Below the pieces are notes generated by a model. It saw only the letters and a list, made by a program, of their open reading frames with translations, was not told where the DNA came from and did not search any database. This document shows positions 1-12,300 of a DNA stretch of 64,000 bases, in pieces. Numbering within the stretch: position 1 is the first letter of the stretch; the number at the start of each line of letters is the position of its first letter. Location of the stretch: contig JAOWCC010001589.1 of NCBI GenBank assembly GCA_030867875.1, positions 77,523,537-77,587,536 of the forward strand, in the 5' to 3' direction. Source of the stretch: Actinernus sp. WN-2022. Its lineage: Eukaryota; Cnidaria; Anthozoa; Actiniaria; Actinernidae. Made by a program: the position numbers and the translations under genes.

Positions 1-70
1 TATATATATGTTGTTGTTTAATCAGAAATATGCTAACGTCATTTAAAAAATAATAACTCCCGAGTAATAT

Positions 71-265
71 CTCAGCAAAATTAGCAACTTTTGAACAATT
101 TTTTGACGTTTTATACTGAGTTTTAAATTAAACTGGGAGCAACTTTTCGGCAACTTTTTAAAATATGAGCAACTTTTGGCAACGTTTGCGAAAAATCAGC
201 AACTTTTCAGCAACGTTTTCGATTTTTTAAAGCAATTTTTGAGGAATTTTTAGCAACTTGTTGCT
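71..265. repeat. Degenerate short repeat (AGCAACTTTT type)
   Basis: About ten loose copies of a word close to agcaacttttgg occur in an AT-rich stretch. It lies in the GSS intron downstream of the last exon seen. Nothing else is recognised between 1 and 462; the next GSS coding exon was searched for here and not found. Confidence 0.5.
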
Positions 266-462
266 AAGCCTATATCAGATCCAATTGCAGGAAGAAAAAC
301 ATATTAGGTCTTGCCGATTCTATCTGACGTCGCGCCGACTTCCGTTCTTATCCTATCTTACGTCAGATGTCACGTGGCTCATAAATATGAATATCAGTAC
401 AGTTCATCATATTTGTTATAGGATAGTATGAGGATGTATTAGAGATGAACTATTGTACTTAC

Positions 463-544
463 ATCCGCCATCTCGCTGAGGTTTTAAGACAAATTTATCC
501 GGATTCTCTATAGCCATGGCTGCATTCCGGTCACCTTCTGGTCC
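463..544 (-). CDS. GSS: GSS exon 10 (glycine-rich ATP loop start)
   Basis: An 82-bp exon between the acceptor ending attag and GTAAGTAC. It reads [18 protein letters not shown] and ends in phase 1 inside the glycine-rich loop. The residue after QR is Asp (codon GAT), where human GSS has Glu368, a magnesium ligand (numbering from memory). Confidence 0.95.
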
Positions 545-3500
545 CTAATAAACAAACATTTTAATTATATTGAGGACGCAATGAACCTGGCTAAGTGAAC
601 TACAAAAGAGCCATTGGGACTTGGACGTTTGGGAGGACTTCAGTCAATGCATTACGCCTTCAGGTGTAAGTTGTCATGGTCTCTCTAGTAAGCACTCATT
701 TAAAAATCGCTTGCCGTTACCTCGGATTGCGCACAGCGCCCTTACTACCTTTCCAAATTTAGAGATTCTATTTCCCTCTTTAATTCCTTCAATTCTAAGA
801 TGGCGCTCATTAACCCGGCACACCTGATCCAAACTGTAGAGTCCTGCAAATGTACTTCTTATTCTTGCCACCGTCTTTCCATCATCGAAGAATCTGAAGA
901 ATAAGATTTTACAAACTTAGATTGGCATGAGTCGATATCTTATACTCGTGAATCCTAGATATAGCGCGCTAGCTAGATTGAGAGATGTTGCAATTCGTGG
1001 CTTGATTGACTGTCTTGCAATACTGAAGTTTCGTCACCAACAGAATTCGGGTAAGAAAGTGCAGTTTATGGCTGTTCTAAATACGTGAAACAAATTTAAA
1101 CTAAGTATTAGGTTTATCTGAAGAAAAGAAACAGAAGAAAAGTTGGCTAATAGCGTGTTTTAGTCTATTTCGGAGGCGTAAGTAGAAACACTCTACAAGC
1201 ATAACTATAACACTACATAACTTTTTTTCAAATATCTTTGGATCTATTTCATTTACTTTTCCAATACTCCTGTCTCGGCAAGAACTTGTTGTATCTTCTT
1301 AAGGCCCACTAGTTGATAGGCAATACTGGGGCACTTTGCGGCACGAGAAAGTTCAACCATTTCACGAGCAAGGAAACACTGGAAAAGAACCAACATATTA
1401 AAGGTTACATACTAAAACCGAAATTTCCACATAAAGAGAGCCACCAAAGACAGATCAGAGTGCAGTACCACTGACACAAATAGACCAGGGTAGAGGATTT
1501 TGTATCCAATAAATCGTAAGTGAACTAGCTTTTTTATTGGCCCAATGAGGATGGCTATTTCTTCTCTAAAAGGGATAATTTCTTATCCTGAGTTTATTGC
1601 ATGCAGATTTGACCTAATAGAACGCACTCGATGATCCCAGTTACAATCGCGACCCTTACACAATTATGCAATGATAAACCAGACTGTAAAAAGTGAACGG
1701 TTAGCGTGCTGGGTAAATTTGATGTTGTACCTCCTCAGCTTGATAGTGTTCAGGGTTGTAACCTGTTCTGTAGTACGCAATGGCAATTTCCTGTTCGTCC
1801 CTGAAAAGAACACGAAATACTTCGTGTATCATAATTATTTGATACGATATGAGTTGAAGAGTGTTGTACACATTCATAGCAGGATCGGCATGCTACTTTG
1901 CTGTTACCAAACTGGTAACTCATTCATAGTACGCCGAATTTGACCAACTGAAATCATGATACTTACACGTATAAAGTGTTGTCGTCCTTTAGTGTTCCCC
2001 TATCGTGGATCTCCTTCAGGGTTCGTCTGATAACATTCAGTCCTGGGCACCTGAAAGAAACAGATAAATATAATTTAAAATGACAAAGAAAGAAACAAGA
2101 TTTAGTAGGCATATATAAACATGAAAAAACATAAATGTAGGTGAATCAGCAGCCCTGTTTAACGTCGGTAAACTCTTCATGCCGTTACTAGGCCTATAGG
2201 GACCTTACGCAACCAGGAGGACCGATGGCAGTGACGATGGGAGTTACAAAAGTGTTTTCTCCAGAAATGTGATGTTTACTAGAAAGTTCCTTTATTCGCC
2301 TTTAATTACTTTTCACGTCCAGATCTTCGAAAAATATGATAAGCATAAAGTTTTGTTTACACCGAATGAAAAACAGAGAGACTTACTTCGTTACGTTTGC
2401 GTTCTCTTGTAGATGGAAACTTTGGGGGTTTTCCGTTGTGGTTTTGCAGACAACTAACGGTCAAAATGTCGTGCATTTTCACGTGCAGCTATTGTATTTT
2501 GTAATTAAGGCTATTGTTTTGTGGCGTCGTCCTAGACGTTGCCGTTCTGGTTGCGTAAGGTCTCTCGTACGATAACACTGTTCAACTTCCTCTGACAATT
2601 TTGCTCAGACGAAGGCCGGTCTAGCGCTCGAAACGTCACATGCACCTCGCTTCCAACGGCGCCCGTAACCTGACCAAACTCAGTGATAAACTTGAGGCCC
2701 ACGATCTTCTCTGAGGACCTATGATTTACGTCTGACTATTTTCTAAGAAACATACCTCTTTCTTATTGTGTATTCCAGAAGTCTATGATCATACAAGGAA
2801 GCTTCTATCTTCTTAGGAAGAACTACAAACATGAGGACGGCGCTGATAAAGCAATTAATCAAAGGTACACTTTAGACACTTGAGTTATGAGCTTCAGTTG
2901 TCTGAGGACGGGGGAAACAAAACGTTGGCAACACGAGGACTTCTTGCCGGCCTGGGAAGAAAAACCTAAACGCGGCCACTTTAAATTTTATGTATTTTAA
3001 GTTACACAAATGGAGTCATATATATATACATAGTATAATACTCACGCATATACACACAGACATGCATTTCTAAGTATCTGGGTTGCACTGTATTGGAGTC
3101 TATCATAATTGGCTAAATCCCTACCTACCTTGGAGAACCATACAGATTCCATGCGTGAATAAGGGCGTCCGCTGTTGTCTCTTGGGCCGTATTTGGTACA
3201 ACCTGCCAAGGACGGAAATAATGCTTGTCCAGTTACCTCAAAGGTAACGAAAGATATACTACTATTCCTCATCAAGTTTTGAAGACAACAATGGGAACTC
3301 AGAAACCCGTGCTGTAACTTGATATCATAGCTAGATTTATAAATACATGTGTGCTAATCCATCTGGGTCATCAACATTTGAGATGTATGGTGCTTAATTC
3401 CGGAATGCACTCAATAATCCAACACATATGTTCAATACATCTATCGTAATGTAAGTATCAGTAATTAAGTGTATTTATTGTTTAAAGAACGATTCAGACA

Positions 3501-6358
3501 AGCACAAATATCTGCTCATCCTATGGATAACTAGTCTCCCTCGCAGCCTCTTTTAGTGTCGGGCTCCTTGTGCTCCGACCGAGTGGGACGAGGGAGTGTG
3601 AATTTCACCAGGCACAGAAGGAGGTAAATTTTGGTCCACTTTTAAATGGTTCTAGTTACAAAGTTAAAGTGCAAGTATAATGTCAAAAAAAAAAATTGTA
3701 TACTATTGTGTTTGTTTCTCACAAAAAGGTATTAATCTTGCAAATTTTGTAACATTTCTGGCAATTAGTCCCTAATTATTGGTTACTTGTCGTGGCGGAT
3801 CCTGTGACGTCATAAGATGAATCAACTCGCTCCCTAGAGAAAACTACTACAATAAAATCCCGTAGGTTTTCATCGTGACATCACAAGATGATTCAATCCC
3901 GCAATTCGGGTAGCGTTTATTATAGCTTAATTTCTGCTCCTGCCTCTGAAAGAAAACTAATTTACACAACTGAGGTATATTAGAAAGAGAATTTGGGGCA
4001 AAAAGAGTTAATGTTGTTTTATGGCTTTACTTGCACTTTAAAACTTACTCTATCAACCTCCTTCCCATGTAGATGAAGAAATAACCTGCAATGATAAATG
4101 GTTAAAAAACGCTTTCAGTTACTAGATCTGGATTGCATGAATGCTATCAATGTTAAGCACGAGGGAGGAGGGGTGGGGATTTGATAGGCTTGGATACATC
4201 GAGGCTGAGAATACTAATGCCTTTCCAAGGGTGGGGTTCTTTTTAGGTAAAGTAAGGAAGGTAGGGCACTGGGGTGGAGAATTTTAACATTATTGGCCAA
4301 AGGTATGTGGTGCCCCAAAGGTGTATATTTTATGTTGAAATTTGTTTGTTGGAAATGTCACCCCCCTTCCCCTCGTCGGGCTTAGCATTGATAGGTGCAT
4401 AAGAAAGGTTAATAATTCTGCATTACACCATGATCTATGCTATACAAGTGATTTATTATAAGCAATCTGAACTCACCATACCAGGAAAGATTTCGTCTTG
4501 TATTGATACATTTGGTACAAACTCGCGCCGCCATCTTTTTGATATGGTGGATTGTTGCACAACACTGAACCCATAAACATGACTGTCATGTTAACAACAA
4601 GTCATCCACGACAAACGAAAATATCCACAATGCTATATGAACACATCACTACTACTACGTACTAGCATGGAAAGCTGGATTAGATTGGATTTTGTCTGCT
4701 TGCCACGCGCAATGTGTGACGTAGCTGATAACCAATCTCTTCTCTTAGCTCGCTTCTAGAATTCATAGCAGCTTATATGATCTGAGGTGTAGTGTCACCA
4801 GAGGCTCATTCTGCTTGCTACGATGTGCCGACGAGTCCCAATAAGGACGAAACAGCTGTTCATGGCTGCACTCTAGTTTTGAGCGCTTCTCATGTCAGGT
4901 TTAGCTAACCGTAGTGCTATGTGAAAGAGTTTGGTCGGCTTTTATAGGGCTTTCGTAGCTCTGGTCATTTCGTATTTTCATCACTACTTATCGCCCTCTT
5001 ATACACCTATCTCCAAAAGGTTCTCATGGAGATAGTATGCAGGGTATTATAGTCAACATACCTTTTCACGCCGCGCGGACCATTTTGCTTACAAACTACT
5101 GATAGGTTTTGCACTTCCCGAGCCTCTTCTCTGCCCAAATTTGGAAGCAAAAATAAGAAGACAAAGGATTTTATTCTTATGGAATGCAAAAGGCTGCGGC
5201 GTGATAAATGTATTTTAGACAAAGGACATGAAACAAGGAACTTTCCAATTGCAAGATCAATTTAATGGATACGATGGGTTACTAGTTCCTGTAAAAACTA
5301 GTGTTGGTCTGCGTCGGCGGGTAAGATAAACACTGGTATGATCGTACTACCGAAACCCGTAAACGCAAAGAACAGAACTTTATTTTCAAATTAGGTACTT
5401 TGGCACCTAATGGCATTAATGAACGCTTTTCGTTCATTTAATTTCATAATTCGTCTATTCGTTCATACTTAGATCCTTATGCCGGCTATGACGAAGGGCT
5501 AGCGCTCTAAACGTCAGCTGCTACTCGCTCCCCACGGCGGTTAGCATACCTTAATCGACTTTAGTTCTTGATGAAGAGAAATGCAGCATATAGTGATGTG
5601 ATTGATAGAATGGTCAGGAAGATTAAAGTGGCGAGCTACTGGTTTGGCGAGATCCTTGCTGTTACTGTCCTAACATCTAGCAAGTATTCGAGGCGTCGAT
5701 CTCCTAATCTTCGCCCAGTTTGTTACAAAGTGTGCAGGTGATTCAATAAATAACATTATCAAACTCATTAATAATTAATGAAGCAAAAACAAAGGAAATC
5801 ACCGACCGATAAGTGATCTGTAAATCTGATACAAATTTTGTCCTGATTTACATAAACTTTGGCTTCGATTTTCTCGGCCAAAACGAGTCGTATCGCCAAA
5901 ATAACTGAAAACGTGACTCTCTACATCTAGACGTTTGATAAGTAAGATAAAGAATTCGCGTCCGATCTTTAGCCGATTTACAAACTCTCGCTTTCAGCTC
6001 GAGTTTGTAAATCGGATAAAGATCGGCCGCTCATTCTTTATCTATTACTTACTATACGTACAGTCAAAATGGTCAGTAACTTTAAGAGCCTTATTTTAAT
6101 GGCTATTGCAAAGTGAATGACACCGTTGTTTATCCGTTCCGCAAAATTGCACAGTGATAACCGCAATCCATTTCACTCTTGAAATGCCCTAGTATAAAAG
6201 TAAAGTAAAGTAAAGCAACTTTATTTAACGTCGGTAACTCGTGACAGTCTGATGAGACTGATAAACTTGAGGCCGACGGGAGTCCTACGATTTTACGTCC
6301 TTATCCGAGAAGACGTGAAGGTCTAACCATTTGCAGTTGTTTCACAAAGGCAGCACCA

Positions 6359-6396
<38 letters not shown>

Positions 6397-9300
6397 CCGG
6401 GGTTTGAACCCGCGACCTCCCGCTCAACAGACCGGAGCTTAACCACTGAGCTAACCGGGAGGTTAGTATACTATATGTCCTATTTGTTATAGTGTTGTAT
6501 GCGCCAGCAGTGCGTATTCTGTTATTGCATAAATTGGCATAGTAACCGACATGTCTAGTTGCCGCCATCTTGTGTGGTAATGTTTGTACGAGAACTTGAC
6601 ACTAATGACTAAGTCTTATTGACGTGACTTGTCTTATATGTCCTATTAATAGTATACACAGAGTACTTGGGAGCAAGGTAACGAGTTACCAGCGGTCGTT
6701 CGCCATGGTAACATAAACAACGTGCCTCATACGTGACGTCACAGGTCACCACAGGGAGCCCAAAATGGACATGATAACATCACAGGGTCGAAAAGGAGAG
6801 GTTACTACGCCGCATGGACCACAGGAAGCCCTATTGACTATGTCATATTTATTGACTATGTCTTATGTACTATTGACCGATGTATTATGTGCTATTGATT
6901 ATATCGTATGCTGTATTGACTATATCGTATGCCCTATTGATTATATATTATGTACTACTGAGTATGTCTTATGTACTACTGACTGTATGTCTTATTGACT
7001 ATTTCTTATCAGGAGCCTATTCAGACATTGTAATGGGCTCCTGGTGCTATATGTACTCGTCTTTGAAATACGTCGTACCTCTTGAACATCTCAATCACAC
7101 TCTGCGTCTGTGTCGCCCCTCCACATATGATATTCAGCTCAACCTGCTTCAGCCCAAAACGTTTTTCCACGGGAGGTCCATTTGCATGAGTGACTTCACA
7201 GAAGTAGTCTGACCTGAGAACACCTACCGAGATAGTCTGTGGATTGACGAAAGTATGAAAGTCAGTTTAATTTTGACGACTCGTTCACGGCAACCAGTTC
7301 AATGGAAAAAACAAATGGGATACAGAAAGTATATGAAACACTGAAGAATATGAAATGGTTTTCCAGCTACATGTATCTGATTGGCTGTATCTCCAATGGC
7401 TTGGGATAAAACTTATCGTTATATAACAAGGTGTGGTTGGATTTAATGGGATATCTCATTGGTTGTTCTTGGTCAAACTGCAGTCATCAAATTCAGCTGT
7501 ATTTCGAGCGGGCTACATCTCATCATTGGTACCACGTGCGGGCTACAATCTGATAATCTGATCACCAAGGTGATCCGGTAGTATACTTCTTCCGTCGGTC
7601 CTTGCAGTTTTACAATATTCTACAATCTGATAATTATAGCCCGACACGTGACCACATCGTGGCATGATGTCTCGCGCACACGCTATCTGTTAAAGACGGG
7701 AGATAAATATTTTGTTGAACAAGGAATTTCTTTTTAAATGTAGCTCGCTGTAAAGAAGCGTTTTTGAAGTTTTACAAATTAATTCTCTGTTTTGTTGCTC
7801 CTCTGAACAAATCACTGACTGCATGCTCCCTCCGGAACCTTCATGTTGTTAGTTTTTTTTCCCTCATCCACCTCTTAAGCTTGTCGGGAAACATCAAGCC
7901 CGGCGTAGTTACTTGATAAAATAAATCGTTATCAATTGATAATATTAAATAGTTGTCCCAATTCAGGTCACCTGACGTTTCCCTTGAGTAATGTTTTCTT
8001 GTTTTGTCAACGTTACATGCGGTGATGCGGTATTTTCGGATTTGTTTGCGGTGTTGCGGTATTGAGAGCCCCCCAATTGATATATATATAGCTGAAAACT
8101 GTGCCACTTCAATTGATAAGCAACCGTGAGTCGAGTGTAGTGTGTCCAAAACATTTAATGTAGTGGGGAGTGTGTGAGGAGTAAAAGCAGGCCCCCACCA
8201 GCTTTAAACCGTAATACTCAGCCTGCTGTAACAAATATTTATTTTATTTTAATTTTATTTTATAACCAATTGATAACCAATCGATATATACCAATTGATC
8301 ACAAATTGATCACAAATTGATAAATTAACCAAGCTAGAATATAATGATATTAATATGTTTGCCATAGAATGCGTTTAATGCAAATAAGAACGTTACATTC
8401 ATTACGAAAACAGAAAAAAAATGAAGATTATATAAAACTTTATTTATGTTTTCTCTCTTTGCTATATTTAGATAATTGTACATGGTGCTGCATTGACTGA
8501 GCTTGTTTATAAGACAAGTATAGTGATACACAAAGCTATGGAGTAAAATGGCTAAGGGCAAAAGCCCAGAGCAGCTTTAATTGAATTACTAAATGATCAA
8601 TCAGTGAACGGGTGAGGGCAACAACAACGCCTACACTGTAACCGAGCAGACAAGGTGGTCAGGAAGAGGGGTGGAGGTGAGAGATAAAATATGTCTTCGC
8701 CGTCCACGAACATCAGAAGTGAATGACCAAACACCAAGCAACTGGTCACGTGCCAACTGTGACTCACAGAGGGGGATACATTGTAATGATCTCTCCCCTG
8801 ACTCCATCGCACGTGCCAGCATGTTGTTACATAAAAATTGTTTACGTGTGATTCCAACAGATACATAAAAAAATTGAATAACCTCGAGGAAAAACCGGCA
8901 TAAAAATGCTATTCGCTAGCAAATATTCCAAGTTCTAAACTAAAACCAAACAATGGTTTGGTCCCTCACGCAATCAGTGTTCATTTTAGCGATAGTTATC
9001 CACGATTGCGTTTACATTTCCTCAGGATTGGTTCACGTAAAACTAATCACGAATTACTCCAGTTAGTGATTGCCTCATTGTCAGTATTTTTACTTGCTCC
9101 TGTCATTGGCTCTGTAATTAGTTGGTTTTAGTTTTACGACACTCCATCGAAAACCGCTCTCAATATCAATTAAGTTGTTATTACGTCTTGAGCCAACGGT
9201 TGCACCCATCAGCCCTCATGAAAACGAGGCTATCGGGTCAACCACAAACATAAAGCGAACATTATCTACATGTATTTCAAGTCCTCATTAATTATTCACG

Positions 9301-12300
9301 AGGTATTCAGCCAATCCAATGGTCTGATTTTAATCCCTTGAGGACACTGGATACCTGGTCTAGTCCTCCTAGCAGTAACTGGAAAAGTTTCTAGTTACTG
9401 GAACAAGTTGTTCCAGTAACTGGAAATTTTTCCAGTTACTACGAATAAATTATTGAAAAACATCATGGCATGCATAATTACTGGATACCTATTTTCTCGA
9501 TATTTTTTAGTTTTCCTTGCAAAATACTAAACTACCAGCAACTTTTATTTGTCTTTGATTCCTCCCGAATAATTAATGAGGAGTTGAAGTCGTTCAAAGT
9601 CCTCCAATTTCGGACTGGACGGGATTTCAAGTCCTTGCAATTAGTTCCAGTCCTCGGCTGCGCCTCGGACTGGAACAAATTGCGCGGACTTGAAATCCCC
9701 GTCCAGTCCTCATTGTCGGACTTTAAACATTACTTCAAAATGGTACAGAGATGGAGTCACGTTGAACGGAGATCACCGAGAATATGGTGCCCCAAACGAT
9801 TATTTTCAAAAGAAAAGCAAGAGTAAATGTGAAGCGGTGTCTGTCCTTGGCCACTGGAGTAATTTGACGGATTTTTTTTATAATTAAGCCATGTCTTCAG
9901 AAGCTTCTTAGGTCCGTAAACGTAAAGTCAACAACTGACACGATCAGTAACTCCTCTTCGCATTCAGCCTTATGAAATCGGTTAGTCAATCCTTAGGCCA
10001 CTCAGCGTCTTACAATCGCTACTAGTGCATCGAATGACGAGACAGGAATGATAAAACAGAGTGTGAAAACGTGGATATTTCAAAGAAAATTTCACTCAAA
10101 GTCAAACAAGCTCAAAGCTGAAACATCCTCAAACGAGTCGATGACCCGATAATATGTGTGAAACCGCTGACCGTTTCATGTCATTTGGCTCAGCAGTAAT
10201 AACAACTAATCAATCAGTGGGTTTTAATAATCAAATTATATCAATTAATTACGTCCTGCATCAAGATTCTCGGTAAAACAAAACTGTAACTCTCGATTGA
10301 AACTAAACTTTTGAGAAACTAACTATTTTCTTCGTTCAAAGTCATTTTTATTTAATGTGTTTAATATTCACCTTGGAATATACTCCCTGTTCCAGTGCCT
10401 TGGTATAGATCTTAAAAAGTCTTCCAACAAACGGATCACCAACGACTGTGCTGTAAAAGAGACGTACGCACACTTAATGCATGACAACAAAAATATCCAA
10501 CTTTACTCAGCAGTGTAATCCAAATTACACATTGGCAGTCACAATAACAACTGAACGGCTGGCCTGAACTGATAAAAAGTCCACTCAGTTGGGCTAAAAA
10601 CACAGCAGCCACATTGAATTCTACAAAAACTTAACACTGGCCTGCACTGGTAAAACGCCAACTCAGTTGGGCTATAAAATGGATCATGTCTTCATGTCTT
10701 CAGGGAATTTGTTGATCACCAAACGCTCGTGTCAGCCTATAACGCACTAGTTAGACCGCACTTTGACTACTGCTGCGTCGTCTGGGATCCAATATAGGCA
10801 GTGTTCTATCAGAACGGCTGCAAAAGCTACAAAATAGGACTGCTAGAGTTATAAATAAATGAAGTTCCCTAATGAATCCGGGCAGTCCCAAATAGCCCTT
10901 GACGCCCTTGAGTGGCATAATCTAAATGAACAGAGGACGCAAATGAAATCAAACCTCATGTACAAGACATTCCATACACGACTTTCATAATGGCCGCCTC
11001 CTAATTTGCATATGTGATTTTCCGTTTCGGTAGTTTATCCACATGTATAGAAATTATGAACATTGCCATGTGAAAGAGCATGTCGACATTAGTGAACTTG
11101 TGAAAGTTGAGTGCTGTAGCTTATAAAGCAATGAAGTTACAGCCAGTTGAAATTAGAGAGATTTGTATGAGAAAAAGAACGGAGGCCTTTCTAGCCTCGC
11201 TTTCATATTTTTCTGCATTACAAATGCTTATACACGACTTTCACAATGGCCGCCTCCTAATTTGCATAATTTGGAAGATAAATCTGTAGAGGGAAACCAA
11301 TGCTACCACATGAAAGATCACATTAAAACTAGTAATATTTTTGAGTTTTAGAGCAATGTGGAGAATTGCTGTTGAGCTATGAGCATTTCTAATGCAGAAA
11401 AACATGAAAGCGAGGCTAGTAAGGCGTCCGTTGTTTTTCTCATACAAATCTCTCTAATTTCAACTGGCTGTAACTTCATTGCTTGTTAAGCTACAGCACT
11501 CAACTTTCACAAGTTCACTAATGTCGACATGCTCTTTCACATGGCAATGTTCATATTTTCTATAAATGTGGGTAAACAACCGAAACGGAAAATCACATAT
11601 GCAAATTAGGAGGCGGCCATTATGAAAGTCGTGTATAGCTCAACAGCAATTTTCCACATTGCTCTAAAACTCAAAACAATTACTAGTTTTAATGTGATCT
11701 TTCATGTGGTAGCATTGGTTTCCCCCTACAGATTTATCTTCCAAATTATGCAAATTAGGAGGTGGCCAAAGGCGGCCATTATGAAAGTCGTGTATGATCT
11801 AGCTCCAACACGACTTTCAAATCTCTTTCAGAAACTCAATAAAACCAGCTACTGTAATTATAACCTCCGAGGATCTTCTACCAAATTAGTTATGCCTCAA
11901 CCAAGAACTGAGTTTTTGAAGAAAAGTTGGAGCTATGACGGAGCAAAAACATGGAATGCCTTGTCGAGTGACTTAAGAGACTGTGACTCTTTTAGCCCAT
12001 TTTCTGATAAATTACGTATAACTCTTTATTAGCCGATCATCGAGTCTCTGCCAATAGACTGTCAGACAATTAGTCTATATTATATAAGATTTTAAAGTAT
12101 TTTATCCATTGTATTAATAGTAGTAGTAGGTTTTTACATTAGTATATATTTAGCAATTTGTAATTTCATGACACGCCCCTCATGGAAATCAGCTTTTATC
12201 GTTGTTGGGGCTAGCGTGGTTAAATAAAGATGAACCTAACCTAGGAATAACACAGCGGCGGCCACATTAAATTCTAAAAAGACTGAACTCAGTGTAGTCT

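Noticed and set aside
3927..4534. A possible three-exon small gene on the minus strand (exons near 4,534-4,477, 4,085-4,049 and 3,945)
   Set aside because: Splice-like sites exist and more than one frame is open, but no frame gives a recognisable protein, and the last part overlaps a repeated tgacgtcataagatga word.
6243..6262. ctgatgagactgataaac as a hammerhead core
   Set aside because: There is no CGAAA partner or stem II; it is part of the SINE body.
6765..7212. Plus-strand open frames of 77 and 110 codons
   Set aside because: They are the antisense of GSS exon 3 and the adjoining minisatellite.
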